In this document: one piece after another, positions 1 to 13,700 of the stretch | Layout of the letters: each line of letters begins with the position of its first letter | How positions within the stretch are numbered: the first letter of the stretch is position 1 | Assembly: GCA_037043235.1 (NCBI GenBank) | Contig: JAWRVZ010000016.1 | Coordinates: 2,413,001 to 2,477,000 of the forward strand | Length of the DNA stretch: 64,000 nt | Direction of reading: 5' to 3' | Source: Rhodeus uyekii | Lineage: Eukaryota > Chordata > Actinopteri > Cypriniformes > Acheilognathidae | Made by a program: the position numbers and the translations under genes | Notes under the pieces: model-generated | What the model saw: only the letters and a program-made list of their open reading frames with translations | Told to the model about the DNA's origin: nothing | Database searches by the model: none

Positions 1-980
1 ATATATTGCATGTGTTCTTGGTATGACTGTATGTTAAACATGAAACTGTTATATCTTACACACTTATTTTAGGAAATGATTTCATTAGTGACATTTCTTA
101 CTTGATTATAGCCTAATTCAGCTGACTATATCAACTATGATCAAATACAAAATCCCATTGACCCACAGCATTTGTTTTTTTTTAATATAATATAATATAA
201 TTCTGTGGTCTGCAAGGTAATTTACATTTACTGTGGCATGAAGTACAAAGTTGTTCCCTATTTGATTTACTCACTGTGTTAAGGTGTTACACATCTTACT
301 TAGTTCTTTTTAATATCAGAAAATAAACAATCTTAACACAACATTACTTTATATCAGAAAATGTGCATTCTTGCAATGCAGTTGGCAGGCTCTTTGTTGC
401 ACGCCGAAAGCATGTCTGATGAAAACAATGTCCTAATGATTCATTGAAGTAAACACCACATTATAAAGCTTCCTCTCCATGTACATCAAAGTAGGACCAC
501 TCCCACATGCAAAATGGTTTTCATGAGAAAATCAGCCAAGCTTTAAGCTTGTGATTAAGGTTTGCTTATGAAACTTGAGCATGTAATTAGTTGATTAGGA
601 TGAACTCAGTGAAGTCTATATACACTCAGAAAAGTTCATTTCATTCTTCAAATCTGATTGGACGAGGGGCTTGCAAGTGTGCTGATATTTCACAATTAGC
701 ACTAAGACTTTTTACCACTTGTCTCTCGTCTCTGCACGTTCTGGACAGACTTTCGGTCTGTGTTATGGTGGGATTTTTCAGAGATTTCAGGTTACATTAT
801 TACGCCAGTGACAGTAACACTTCCGATGCAGCTCCTGTGCCACGTCTGCAGTGCAAAGAAGGATTTAGTTGATTCTCTAACTGTTGATTGACTGGTAACA
901 GCCTAACTAGAAGAATTCTACATAAAAGATGACATACATTTTAAAAGGTTAGGAAAAAATGCCCCTGCAAATATTGCCTC
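1..980. other. AT-rich sequence without recognised gene
   Basis: No open frame here resembles a known protein and no splice-bounded exon could be found on either strand. It lies beyond the 3' end of abi1 (minus strand), so it may be far 3' flank or a very long 3' UTR. I see no clear transposon ends before position 981. Confidence 0.4.
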
Positions 981-1861
981 TTAAAGGGGTCCTATATGCT
1001 GTCTTACAAAGTCCCATTGTCTTTTTCTTTTTAGGATGAACTAGAATATGTTTCATGCTTGATTGTTCAAAAAATTCCTTATTTTGCACATATTTTACAT
1101 TATTACAGAACGAGTCGAATCCTTCTAAAATATGAAATGTGCTGTGATTGTTTAGCCGAGTGTGTTGTGATTGGCATCACAAGTTTGGGAAATGTGGTGC
1201 TTCTTCATAACAGTGAGTTCTGATCACAAATTCATGGATAATTTTCCTAAGGGGAAGTGAACAGTCTTACAAAAGCTACAGTAAACACTACATCAGTACT
1301 ATAATATTAGCAGATTGTAAGTATTAATTTGTAAATATTATTTACATCATAGCAACTACTTAACTTACAGTTGGAACTGTTAATAGAAAACACAACTAGA
1401 AATAATAAGAGACACTTACAAGTTGTGAACTATAAATAATAGACTGTCCTGACAAAACTGGAATGGCAATGTCTTTCAAGAGGAGCTTTTGTGCGTGACC
1501 TGCATTGTACTCTATTAGGTTCTGGAAGCTGTAAATATGTGCAGTGCACAGACAAACGTTGTGGTGTTCACAAACAACGTTAAAAATATCCAATCCACCT
1601 TTGGACAATTTTCCCCTTCATCTCCTCCAGTGCAGCTCAACCAGGTCTCGCATCTTTTTTGTGCATTCCGTAAGCAGGGATTTTTTTAAACAAATAACTT
1701 TGTGACTTCACATGACTCGTAAATAAACAGTATGTAGTCCAAACGAGCCATTCGTTGTTGTTCGTTGTAGGACTGAGCTTTGTGACCGTGGAAAACTTAC
1801 TCAAACAGCAATATTAGTAACTAAATCTGAAAAAGTGAAAAGCATAATAGGACCTTTTTAA
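981..1861. mobile_element. Non-autonomous TTAA-type DNA transposon
   Basis: The left end reads TTAAAGGGGTCCTATATGCT (from 981) and the right end, on the opposite strand, reads TTAAAAAGGTCCTATTATGC (from 1861), so the two ends are inverted repeats. Both begin with TTAA, the target site duplicated by piggyBac and Kolobok transposases. No transposase is encoded in the ~880 bp interior, so this is a MITE-like derivative. Which superfamily supplied the transposase is undecided. Confidence 0.7.
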
Positions 1862-4185
1862 TGGAGAAGTTCACGCTTGTCCCTAAAGATAAGATGTAAT
1901 TCTCAAGTTTAGAGACTGGGGAGTGTTGTAACAAACACTTTCAGTTTGACATATTAGAAAAGAGCTGGTCAATATCAAGAATATGAATCGATATCACACT
2001 CTCCCATCTCCTGCTTGAGCTGACAAGAGAAGAGGCATGACATTATTCGACTTATACCATGAAGTAGCTGCTTCTCTAGTCTAATTTGATGATTTGTATT
2101 CATGCTAACATGCTAAAACGGTTAGCTAAGTTTGGCGTGTGGATCAATGTAACGTTCATAAAAATGTTACAACCAACCTCATGATGACTCCACTGGGTCC
2201 AGTTTTCAATCGCTATATTTATTTTATATCTATGTCTGGTTGAGTATCAGTATGAAGTGATAAAAATGAATTTTCTTTTTCAGACCTATATCACCCTCTG
2301 CTGTCCATTTAGATGAACAAATTATCTAACTATTGACTGAACCCTACCATGAACTGGTGCTTAAAATTTGTCATTTTTATGTGTGTTGTGTTATAAATAA
2401 AAAATAAAATAAATCAAATCGATACTTTTGTCATCCAGCTCCTAAACACATCTAAATCAATGTTTTGCACAGGAGGGTGCTTTATTATAAAAAGAGATTG
2501 TACATAAAAAGAAAAACAGATTATATATACAAAACGATAATAGAGATTATATTGTTTGCAGATATTCTGCAAAGGAACATTTAAATTACCGATCACTTGC
2601 ACATCTTATGACAAGGCCTTGCAATGCTTAACATTAAGTGGTCATTGTTCAGACAGCTCTATGCGAGTTACATTCTCACAAATATTTCATTGGATTAAAT
2701 AAATTAAAACACTGCTCGCCTTCAACAGTAGTTTGAGACGCTTCTAAAAACCAGAAACCAGAATCATTATGATGTTTGTGCCATGCTAACAGTTATGAGC
2801 TCACATATGTCAGTACTATACACTAAACTTGATTTTTCCATGAAATCTATGGATTTTCACCTAAATTCAGCAAAACATCTGAAGTGGTCAAAATAGAAAG
2901 ACACAAATTCAGCTTTGCATGGTCCCTCTACATAATATATACAATGACAAAACTGATTTCTGCTACTTTATGTAACAAATTATTTTCTGTGGGCAATGAG
3001 ACTCGTTCAGATAGTGAGCCAGTGTCGCCCAGTCAGTGCAACATAATCAAGTTCACAATACTTCAGCAGTTTCAAACTAAAACACTATCAAAGACCAGCT
3101 TGGCACAGTTTAAACTCACAGTATACGGGTGAATCTCATGAAAACATGTCCAGGTCACAAAATATAAAATATACATTTTGCATTAAGGACTTTTTGCATT
3201 CAATAATGTATTGGATAGTTCACTTTCGAGTAAAAATAAAAATGTAATTCCCATTACACTCTGCTGATTATCATTACTGTCGTACATTTTTAGATTTAAA
3301 TCAGCATAAATGATTTAATGGCAGTACAAGAACCAGTACTAATAATATATATTTTTCAGATTACAGTAATGAGAGGGAGATTTTATTTTACATTATGGTA
3401 GTAATAATAATAATAATAGTAATATGTTGGGGAAGATTTGCTTACTTGCCATAAATAAATGTCCTAATGCAGAAAATAAAATAAAAATATCTTTAAAATA
3501 GACATATTTGTCTAGGAGGAAAATAGAAATTATTATTTTTTTAATCTTGGGGTAAATTATATAACGTGGACATGTTTTGTTTGAAATGCAGAAGAATCTC
3601 TGCACATTACTGCATGCGTCTTTTCCCTTATAGTCATGAGGTAAAATTATAGAAAATATTAGCAAATCCTGAAGGCGAAATGTAGGTAAAATCATAATTG
3701 TCATTTTCATAATTTTTTTTGCCTAATCCAAAAGTTCCAGGCATAATAATATTCCAAAAATGACATTCAAACATTTCTTCCTCCTATAAAAGAAGAGCTT
3801 GACGGTTAAAAAAAATAAAAAATACAAAAAATAAAGAGAGAGAGAAAACTTAAGGGAAAAAACGAACTAGACCTAGCTGACACTCGGCAAATACGGATCT
3901 CAGTACAATGACAAAACACGCACAAAAACAAACACTAGCAACAGCTTACAGGCAACGTCTCACTGTAATATATGTACAAAATATATGAGGCAACCGAACC
4001 AGAAAGTAGTGAGACTTGTTTCTTTTCATATTGATTTTGTAGAGGCAATACGAGCTCAGTCTCCTCAAACAGATGCTTTGATACAATGCTGATTGGACAC
4101 AAACAAACATTCAGTCATATTCTAATGCACTTGGCAATGTTTGTCACTGATTGGCTGCATTGAATGACGTCTGCAGGACTCCGCA
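1862..4185 (-). other. Probable abi1 3' UTR and 3' flank
   Basis: This stretch directly follows the abi1 stop codon in transcript direction (right to left). It is AT-rich with no convincing exon. The stop-proximal part is expected to be 3' UTR; the polyadenylation site could not be fixed because several TTTATT (AATAAA on the minus strand) hexamers occur. Confidence 0.45.
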
Positions 4186-7100
4186 TTAGTCAGCATAGTG
4201 CATGATGGATTCAACGTAGTTGCCAGGAAACAGTCCGGTCACACCATTACACACGCCCTCGAACCAGCCATCATCATTCTTCTTGATGATGTATATGATG
4301 GCTCCCTCCATGAAGGACAGCTCATCATCTTTGTCCTTTGAGTAGTCATAGATGGCCACCACTGAAAGAGGAGACGACGGGGTTAGTATGACATGAATGA
4401 GAATGTCTCTATCCATCCATCTATCTACCTATTTGTTCATCTACCTAGCTGTATTTCTATCAGTCTCTTTATCTGTCTATCCAGCTGTCTATCAGTCTCT
4501 ATATCCAGCTGTCTATCTGTCTCTCTATCCAGCTGTCTATCTGTCTCTCTATCCAGCTGTCTATCAGTCTCTTTATCTGTCTATCCAGCTGTCTATCAGT
4601 CTCTTTATCTGTCTATCCAGCTGTCTATCAGTCTCTCTATCCAGCTGTCTATCTCTCTATCCAGCTGTCTATCTCTCTATCCAGCTGTCTATCTCTCTTT
4701 AACTGTCTATCCAGCTGTCTATCAGTCTCTTTATCTGTCTATCCAGCTGTCTCTTTATCTCTCTATCCAGCTGTCTATCTCTCTTTAACTGTCTCTGTCT
4801 CTTTATCTCTCTATCCAGCTGTCTCTCTCTTTATCTGTCTATTTATCTCTTTATCTCTCTATCCAGCTGTCTATCTCTCTTTATCTGTCTGTCTCTTTAT
4901 CTCTCTATCCAGCTGTCTATCTCTCTTTATCTGTCCATCTGTCTCTTTATCTCTCTATCCAGCTGTCTATCTCTCTTTATCTGTCCATCTGTCTCTTTAT
5001 CTCTCTATCCAGCTGTCTATCTCTCTTTATCTGTCCATCTGTCTCTTTATCTCTCTATCTAGCTGTCTATCTCTCTTTATCTGTCTATCTGTCAGTCTCT
5101 GTTCATCTATCCAGCTGTCTATCCATCTCTTTATCAGTCTGTACATCTGTCAATCCAACTATCCATCCATCCATCTATCTACCTATCTATATTTCTGTCT
5201 GATATCAGTAGAGACCATTTTCTACCCTATTTTATACACACACATACATATATATTTATTTATTTTTAATTGATTCTCAATTTGAAGAACCAATATCGAT
5301 TCTGAAATCGCAAGAATTGATCTTTAATTCTCTGCTGTTTTCAGTTGAAGAATGAACAAAGCTTTGCATCGCCTCCCATCCAAAAGAAATCGCAATAAGC
5401 TTTGTGCTTTGTTACTTCTGATATGAAACAAAGTCTCAGCTTTCAAATTCTGTCAATTTATTACGAAATTCAAACAATAAATACCGTTTTGGCGCTCTTT
5501 AATGTGCTGTAGCGCCTCAGTTCAAGCGGCACGTGAACCGATCATCTGTTCCTCTTTACTACTGGTTACAGCAGCAAATAAACATGAATGAACATCAGAA
5601 GGTATGTTGAGAGATACAGAACAACTTACTGAAAATGTAATCGCTCCGTCTGCGTTTCAACCACGGAAAGGCATCAATAAAACAGCTTGTGTACAATGTC
5701 ACGTCACATTTAGCTTAGAATAGCTCAATAGCTAGCAAACATTTTGATAAATATTTGCACTAAACTACATATCCATTATGTTCTTCAATATTTAATACAT
5801 GTTTGAATAAATCATTCGTGTTTTTATAATTTAAATGTTTATAATAAAAAAAACGAGTAGAAACAGAAGTAATTTAAAATGTATTAATATAATGTTATTA
5901 TTATAAAACTTACGGTATTTAAATGCAAGTAGCCGACAAATCAGTTCATTCTAACCACTAATAATCTAGTGATGAACCTGTATAGTTTGCAGCATTATAA
6001 CTTGGGTATATTTACATGAATGTTGATTAATGTACACTGGCCCTCTAAAAAATAAAAAAGTAAACAAAAAATAAATAAATTTTCCTTTAGAAATTTTGCC
6101 ATGAACTGTACCTGCTAGGCCCCAATTAATCAATCTGTTTGTCTATCCATCTTTCTGCCCATCTATATAGCTATCCGTCTATCTATCAGTCTTTCCATCT
6201 TCCTGTCTGTCTTTCCATCTGTCTGGCTGCCAGTCAATATTTACTGTATGTCTGTCCATCTGCATCATGATTATGTTCTCACTTAGAAAAGGACATAAAA
6301 TGAACAATGTATTAAAATAAGTGTTATTGTTGTGTCTTTGAAGCAAATCTGACAGGGAAAACTCAAAGGCAGAGGGTGCTCACTCACCCTTTTCTATATA
6401 GGATTTTGGGGCCCAGTGGGGGTCTCCATCAGCGTAAGGGTCATTGTAGTGCACCAGAGCTGCATCTTCTTCATCATAATCCACAGGTGGAGGTGGAGGG
6501 GGCGGAGCTGCTTCCTCAAACAGGGGCGTGTCCTCGGGGAGAGGAGGAGGGGGAGGAGACGGGCTGTCTGTTACTGGAGGACAAAGAAGGGAGGAAAATT
6601 GCATTAAGCAAATACTGTATTAATTGTATTAAACAAATACAGTTTTAATCCAATCAAATAATTCTCAGGTACAAAATACCCAAAAACATTTAAAAAAAAT
6701 TTTAAGTTGCTTCACTGCTTCTTAAAAAAAAAAAAAAAAAGAATAGTAATAATAAGATATGCAAATAATTCAGAACTTCTTTAAAAATATACAATTCTTC
6801 GTTAAGACACAAGGACTGTTTTTTCAATTTGTGCTCCATTTCAAAGATGCTCCCTAAAAATGATCACAATTAATTTAGAAATAGAAAAATATGTTTAAAA
6901 TCACAGAAGAGCTGTACTAGTCACAGTTTGTATTAAATGTACTTTTTAATAATTTCCATTGGCCCTACAGAAGTAGCAGTAATATAGATATAAAATAACA
7001 CACTATAATAAATATGATATTTTATACATGGCAGGCCGCAGGTGAGCAGAGACCATAAGTGAAGGTCCATAATGCAGGGTATATACAGAACTTCTTAAGT

Positions 7101-7696
7101 TCAAATTTAATACCTTTTACTACCTTTCTAATACCTTCAAAATATTTTTTAATACCAGCGTGACCAACACAACCATCCTCCAAAAAACGAATATGAATGT
7201 GGATCTGATTTTCGTGGTTTGTTTTAGGATTGGTTGAGGCTCTCGTCGAACATTAGGATGAACAGCCATGCTTTGTTTATGGTCTCCACCAGTTTTCTTC
7301 TTCTTGGTGCAATATCAAATTTGATTATGTAAGTGGACTTATCCTTGCCTAAAGCGAAGGATTTCGCTATGTCGGAGTCCGGAAACATATTTCTAACCAT
7401 GCTCTCCGATGCTATCGTTGGAATCTAACGAGTGGTTCTTAGTTGCTCGGTCTAAACACTAGGGACTAGTCGAAACACGACTAATTTGTTAGTCATTTAA
7501 ACAAAAGTTTTGTAACTGATTAGTCGACTAGTCTAAAAGTAAGACGACAGTCAAAAATACATTTAAATGCATCAATAATACATTTAAAATATTGAATCTA
7601 TAAATCAAGACAAATAATAATGAATTTTGCTGAAATAAGGTCAGTATTACGTGACATGCTTTCCTTGTGGAGTCTCAAAACTGCTGCTTTATGTTG

Positions 7697-7734
<38 letters not shown>

Positions 7735-10700
7735 TTCCATGGTGAAACCCGACACAATGAGTTCAATAATCAGCTAAATAAAATTGTTTCAGCTCGTCTC
7801 TCCAAACATCTCATGTCTGTGATTGATATTGTGATATTGATATTGTTACGCCAGTTTGACATGACAGTTATATAACACTAGAACAACCTCATGTGATATC
7901 GCTCATGTCCTGCTCTCAAAATTTATATGAATCCACACAAATTTTAAAAGAAAGGCCTGCACTTAACACAAATTGAAAATTTATCTAAAAAAAATAGGCT
8001 CTAAAAAGTAATACCTCGTCAGATGACATTTATTACTTTTTAATGGCCTTAATTTTGGCTGATTTCATTTACTACCTTTTACAACCCCGCGAACACCCTG
8101 ATAATGTGAGCGTTACTCACTGTTCTCCTGAACTCTGGCCACAAAGCCAGTGAGGGGAATCTGGGGCGTCAGCTGCACCATGGGAGGAGGCGGTGGAGCG
8201 ATAGTCACTGGAGACACACAGCGCAGATGCACACACATTCACACACATCCAGCCAGACAGACAGAAGATAACAGGCAAAAAACAAGCCCAAAGAGTTACA
8301 CACAGGCAGATAAACAGACACAAAGTAAAAGCAGTTGTAAGTTATTGTGACATGAAGCATCAGTAACTAGTAACCTTGTATAAAGTATACAATAGAATTT
8401 GCTTTCCTGGAGCTCAAACAGTAGAGCGTTGCGCTTGCAACGCCAAGGTTGTGGGTTCGATTCCCAGGGAAAGCAAGAGCTGATTAGAATGTCAATGTGT
8501 TTCTTGAATGCAATGCAAGTCTGCCAAATGTTAATGTAGCGTAAATCTAATGTAATGAGATTCAGGCATTAAGTGTATAATAAGTGGCCAAACACTTCTG
8601 GGTCCACTGAATATACTCTCTAGCGTGGAACTGAACTCACTTGTGTTCTGGGGGTACGCGGGACCCCCGTTCAGGTGGGGTTGAGACACAGAGAACTGGG
8701 TGGAGCTAGCAGGGGCGCGGCGGTAGGTGCCGGTGGCTGACACCATAGAGGAGGAGGAAGACGTGGTGGAAGAATTGTGTCTGGAGATCTGTCGGGAGAT
8801 TGTTCCGAACTGAGACATTGGGATTGGGCCCAAACCTGGACCTGGAGGAACTACTTCAGAGAGGTCAAAAGAAACAAAAACAGAGCATTCAGTTAGGGGC
8901 TGGGTGGAAGAACTGAAATAATAGGGCTGGGTGTTGATTTAATTCAACTTCACACAATTGAATTTTTGATTTGATATCGATTCATTTGTATGTAAATCAG
9001 GTACAGTACATCTAGGGCTGGGTGATTAACCGGTAAACCATTAAAGCGCAGTAAGTAGTGAAAGACAACTCATTTCAGTACGTGTGTGTTCTCTGAGAGA
9101 CGGTGTCATGAAGCTGCTAATGGGGCTTGAACAGCTAAAAACACATACCCCTGTGTCAAGCAGACATTTGCAAGTCAATATACTAGTCATTTAGTTAATT
9201 AGATGAGTGCAGATGCTTTTTATGTGACAGCATTCAAATCTACCTGCTGTCATTATTAATGCTAATAAAGAAAAAAGGCACAATATCTCTTACTGCTCTT
9301 GACTGCATTACTTTTGTAACTTTAAGAAGAATAAATGTATATTTAATTCAGTCAGTTAAGACTTTATTTATACATCTGATGTAGTATTTCTATTGCTTGA
9401 AGTATTTTTCGGTATACGTCTATTGTACGTGTCTTTGTTCTATTTTAGTTTTTTTCTCTGCTCTTTCTTTATCACTGTTAACTTGTCTTCAGTAAGCTTT
9501 AGGGTTTTCTTAGGCTAGTATTAGTTTAAATGATATTGAAATGGTAATAAGAATTATACAATTTCAGTGGTATCAAATTTTTATATCATAACCTTATTTG
9601 AAGCAAAAATAACTATATTGTGATGTATATTGTTACTGTGAAATAAATCAATATTTTTAACCCAGACCTACAAAATAACATAAAATAACACAGTAATACC
9701 TTGAGATACAAGCGTCCTGACATACAAGTATTCTGAGATACGAGCAAGCCTTCGAGCAAATTTTTGCTTTGAGATACGAGTAAATATTTGAGATACGAGC
9801 AGCTTACAGGGTACTGGGTGTTCCAGCACTCGGAGCAGCTCAAGCTGTCTCATTTATGTGTCTGTAATTGCATATGATCTCCACTAGAGGGTTGGTTTTA
9901 CAGCAGGAGGTTACTGGGGGTGACAAGTGAGTATTAAGCTGGAAGCAGGAAGAGTTATGCGTGTTCAATAATAATAAATATGAGGTTCTGAATCTATTCC
10001 AGGGGTGCTCAATACGTCGATTGCGATCTACCAGTCGATCTCCAAGGTACTATTGGTAGATCGCATGACAAGGTGAGGTGACACTGTCATGAACTGACGC
10101 TATACAAATAAAGTTGAGTTGTTTTGAATAAAAACTAGACGTCAGCGTGTCAGCCATCGCGTCACTTGATTGATACACAGGACAACCAGTCAGATGACAT
10201 CTGATTTTTTCCCGTACAATTAGGTCACTTGTGCGTGTCAAACAAACAACGCCCCTGAGCGTTGCAAAGCTAACAAGCTAGTCGTTAGTTACATCCTAAT
10301 TTTTCGCTCGGTTTTTCCCTCTTAAACGTAAGATAACGTAAGATGGGGGAGCTGGACCAAGTAAGAAGAAAAAAACCTATCACTTTCATACGGAATGGGA
10401 GGAGGACTTTTTTTTCACGATGACATTTTCAAAGTGCGTTTGTCTCGTCTGCCAGTGTACCATCGCAATACCAAAGAAGGGAAATGTGGAGCGGCATTTT
10501 CGGACTCTTCATGAAAAATACGACACTGAATTCCCACCGAAAAGCGAGCTGAGAAAGACAAAGGTGAAGGAGCTAAAATCCCAGTTGATGGGATGTACAA
10601 AAAATGTACATAATTATGTTGTGTTGTGCAACATATGTGGTTATACATCAACAGAAGTTGTAAGAATCCTCAATATATTTCTCAATAAATATAATGGGTA

Positions 10701-13700
10701 GATCATTTTGACTTGGTCATTTATTATTTATTATGGGAAAAAATTATTTGAGATCCGAGCAATTTGAGTTACGAGCTCGGTCCTGGAACGGATTATGCTC
10801 ATATCTCAAGGTATTACTGTATGTGAAACATGTGAGCTGTTACCTGGTGCCATACTGGGAGGAGAGGGTGTTGGCACAGCCAGAGGGATTCCCATACTAT
10901 TACTGGTGTTCTCCCGGCCGCCGCTGCCCCCACTACTGCCACTGAAACACACAGATACAATCAGGTTACAAACAGCTATTAAAGCAACAAGCGTTTGGCA
11001 TCTTCATAAATTCACAAAGTGGCATCCTTTATTGAGCCTATCAAAATAGTCATTTATGACACCAAGACCTTCTGCAACTTAAATTTGGAGAATAAATGTG
11101 ATAGATTAAAGGTTAAGGCAATGGTTGTTATTTCTATCCCTTTTCACCTTTAGCTTTCTTGAGTGAGCATAACAAGCCCACTGGGAAAGCAATGCCAGCG
11201 GTAAATCAAGTTTATGAGAAAGAGAAGACTTCCAGGTTCTTTATACTTGCCATAACTTCACTGATGCATCAGTTTTTTTGCGAGAGGAAAAGCAAATAAA
11301 GAGAGTTTAGAGATGTTCTGATTAAGTTACACCAACAAAAGTCATTTTTAAATGGTTAGAAACATAAGACATATAGAACACATTCTCATAATTGTTACGT
11401 TTAGAACGTCGGTCAGCTTAGTTTTTTCGGTGTGGAACACACCTTTGACTCTAGTAGGATGCTGTTCGGGATTTTTTTGAGCCAACTCAGCAATTTAAAT
11501 TGCTGTTGGGCTCTCAGTGAGAGACAGAACTCTGATTGGCTGTTCAGCTCTGCGAATGAAAGCGAGCAAAGAAGTCAAAGCGTTATGGACAGAAGGCTGT
11601 TCGAATTTTACGTCATCTTACCCAAACATGCAAATGCTAAAATATTTTCACAGTAACATGAACCGACTGGAATGAAGAAAGCAATATGAGTGACTGATAT
11701 TTAAAATGGGAACAGAAAGAGCTGCTTTGTTTATGGTTTGGAAATCTGCAGTCCTAGTTTCGGTTTTCCTTTTTGAAATTAGACTTTTGACACCTGCTGA
11801 TATAGACGGATATTTACTTTCACGCAGGTGCAGAATGCATAACTGACAGTCGCCTTCAGTCCTTTTGGTGTGACGAGAGGAGACAACACAGTCGGCTTTC
11901 GTCGCCGCTAGTTCTTTGACGTTGGCTTGGTGTGTCCCAGGGCTTTAGAAGGCCTGCATTGTCTTGTGTGAACTGTACCTGTGCGTTCTGGGCCTCTGAT
12001 TGAGTGAGGCTGTGCGTCCCGGGCTGTTCTGGTTGCCTAGACGCGCTGGACTGGTCATGTAGTCATTAGGCACCACAGGAGGCTTGACTGGCTCGAGGGT
12101 CTTGTACGGTGTGTTTCGTCTGAGAAACACAAACACACATTTGCAAAAAAATGTCTTATTGGGTGCCAGACCCCTAACAAAACTAGCATGGACCAATGAA
12201 AGGTGAAATATAGTGACTTACCCCAGGGTACCTCTACCTGCCATGGGGGGGCTTGGGGGCTTTTGTGTGGGTGGGTTGGTCCGGGATAATGTTCCTCCAC
12301 CTGCACGAGCTGGCTGGTTGTTCCCTTGCTGAAGACATTTGACAGGGATAACATTTAGACAAGTTTCACATTCATAATCATATCCGATTATTCAAAGTAC
12401 TAATTGGTTTGTCATACATGCAGCATGATGTAAACTACAATATCATATCAGATTATGGAAATGAACTATAATGCACATGACACAACATTATCAATAAAAA
12501 AAGAACCAAGGCAAAGATGGTAGCAACATAGGAACCAGAAAGGGTTATGGATTGAGTGCTTACCTTAGCTTTAAGCCACTAAGTGAAAGCATTGAGGAAG
12601 AGAGAAGATAATTAATGTTTTTAATTACCTCAACTTGTGAAGAGTGAGAGAGGAGAAGCGAAACAAAAGAGCTCTGAATAAAGAACAAACACTGATCTAA
12701 TCTGATTGATAAGAATCTAGAGACGGAGCAGAAAAGAAACAGCTGCTTACACAAAACAACTGAATGATAAATCACATAAATATCAGTCGTAATTACCATC
12801 TCATCAAGCTCATAAAATTATGAATAAAGTCAAATGCTTTTTTTCTAGCTTAGAGTATTTATAATGTATAATTATCCTTAAGCTTTATTATATATTGATG
12901 CAACAACAGCAAGCATTTTGTCAGTAAATAGTTTTAAAAGATCATACCTATAATCATAGCTGTACAGCAAATACGTAAACCATCTTTCAATTCAAACCAC
13001 TTTTTTTTGGTATTTGATCCCCATTAACCTAGCTAAATTAATATGAGTGAATAATATGTCACTATAAAAATAAAACAGCCTACACGGTTTTGTGCAAGAT
13101 TTTGGAGTGTTTCTGTGGGAATTTTTGCCCATTCATCCTGTACAGGATTTGAGAAGTCAGGCACCGATAGAGGACGAGGAGGCCTGGCTTACAATCTCCA
13201 CTCCAGGTTATCCCAAAGGTGTTCACTGAAGTTGAGGTCAGGGCTCTGTGTGGGCCAGTGAAGTTCTTCCACACTAAACTCATCCGACCATGTTCTTATG
13301 AACCTTGCTTTGTGCGCTGGGACACAGTCATGCTGGAATAGAAAAGAGCCTTCTTCAAACTGTTCCCAAAAAATCATAGCATTGTCCAAAATGTCTTCTT
13401 GTGCTAAAGTATTAAGATTTCCCTTCATCAACTCCTGAAAAAAAGCCCCATACCAAACTTTACAGTTGGCACAACGCAGTCAGCCAGGTAACGTTCCCTG
13501 TGATTCGTCACACCACAAGTTTCCATTGCTCCACTGATGGCGTGCTTTAAACAACTCCACCCGACACTTGGCATTGTACTTTGTGAAGTGAGACTTGCAT
13601 GCAGTTGCACGGCCAGTGAAACCCATTTCATGAAGCTCTCGCCTCACAGTTTTTGTGACAATACTAATGGTAGTGGAAGAGCTCTCGGTGATCCTTCTGT

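Noticed and set aside
4393..4788. Overlapping plus-strand open frames rich in Leu, Ser and Tyr
   Set aside because: They are translations of the CTATCCAGCTGT minisatellite, open only because the repeat lacks stop codons in two frames.
8401..8474. Possible tRNA-Ala(TGC) gene
   Set aside because: The fold is tRNA-like, but the body that follows is repeated at five other places in the window, so it is a SINE head.
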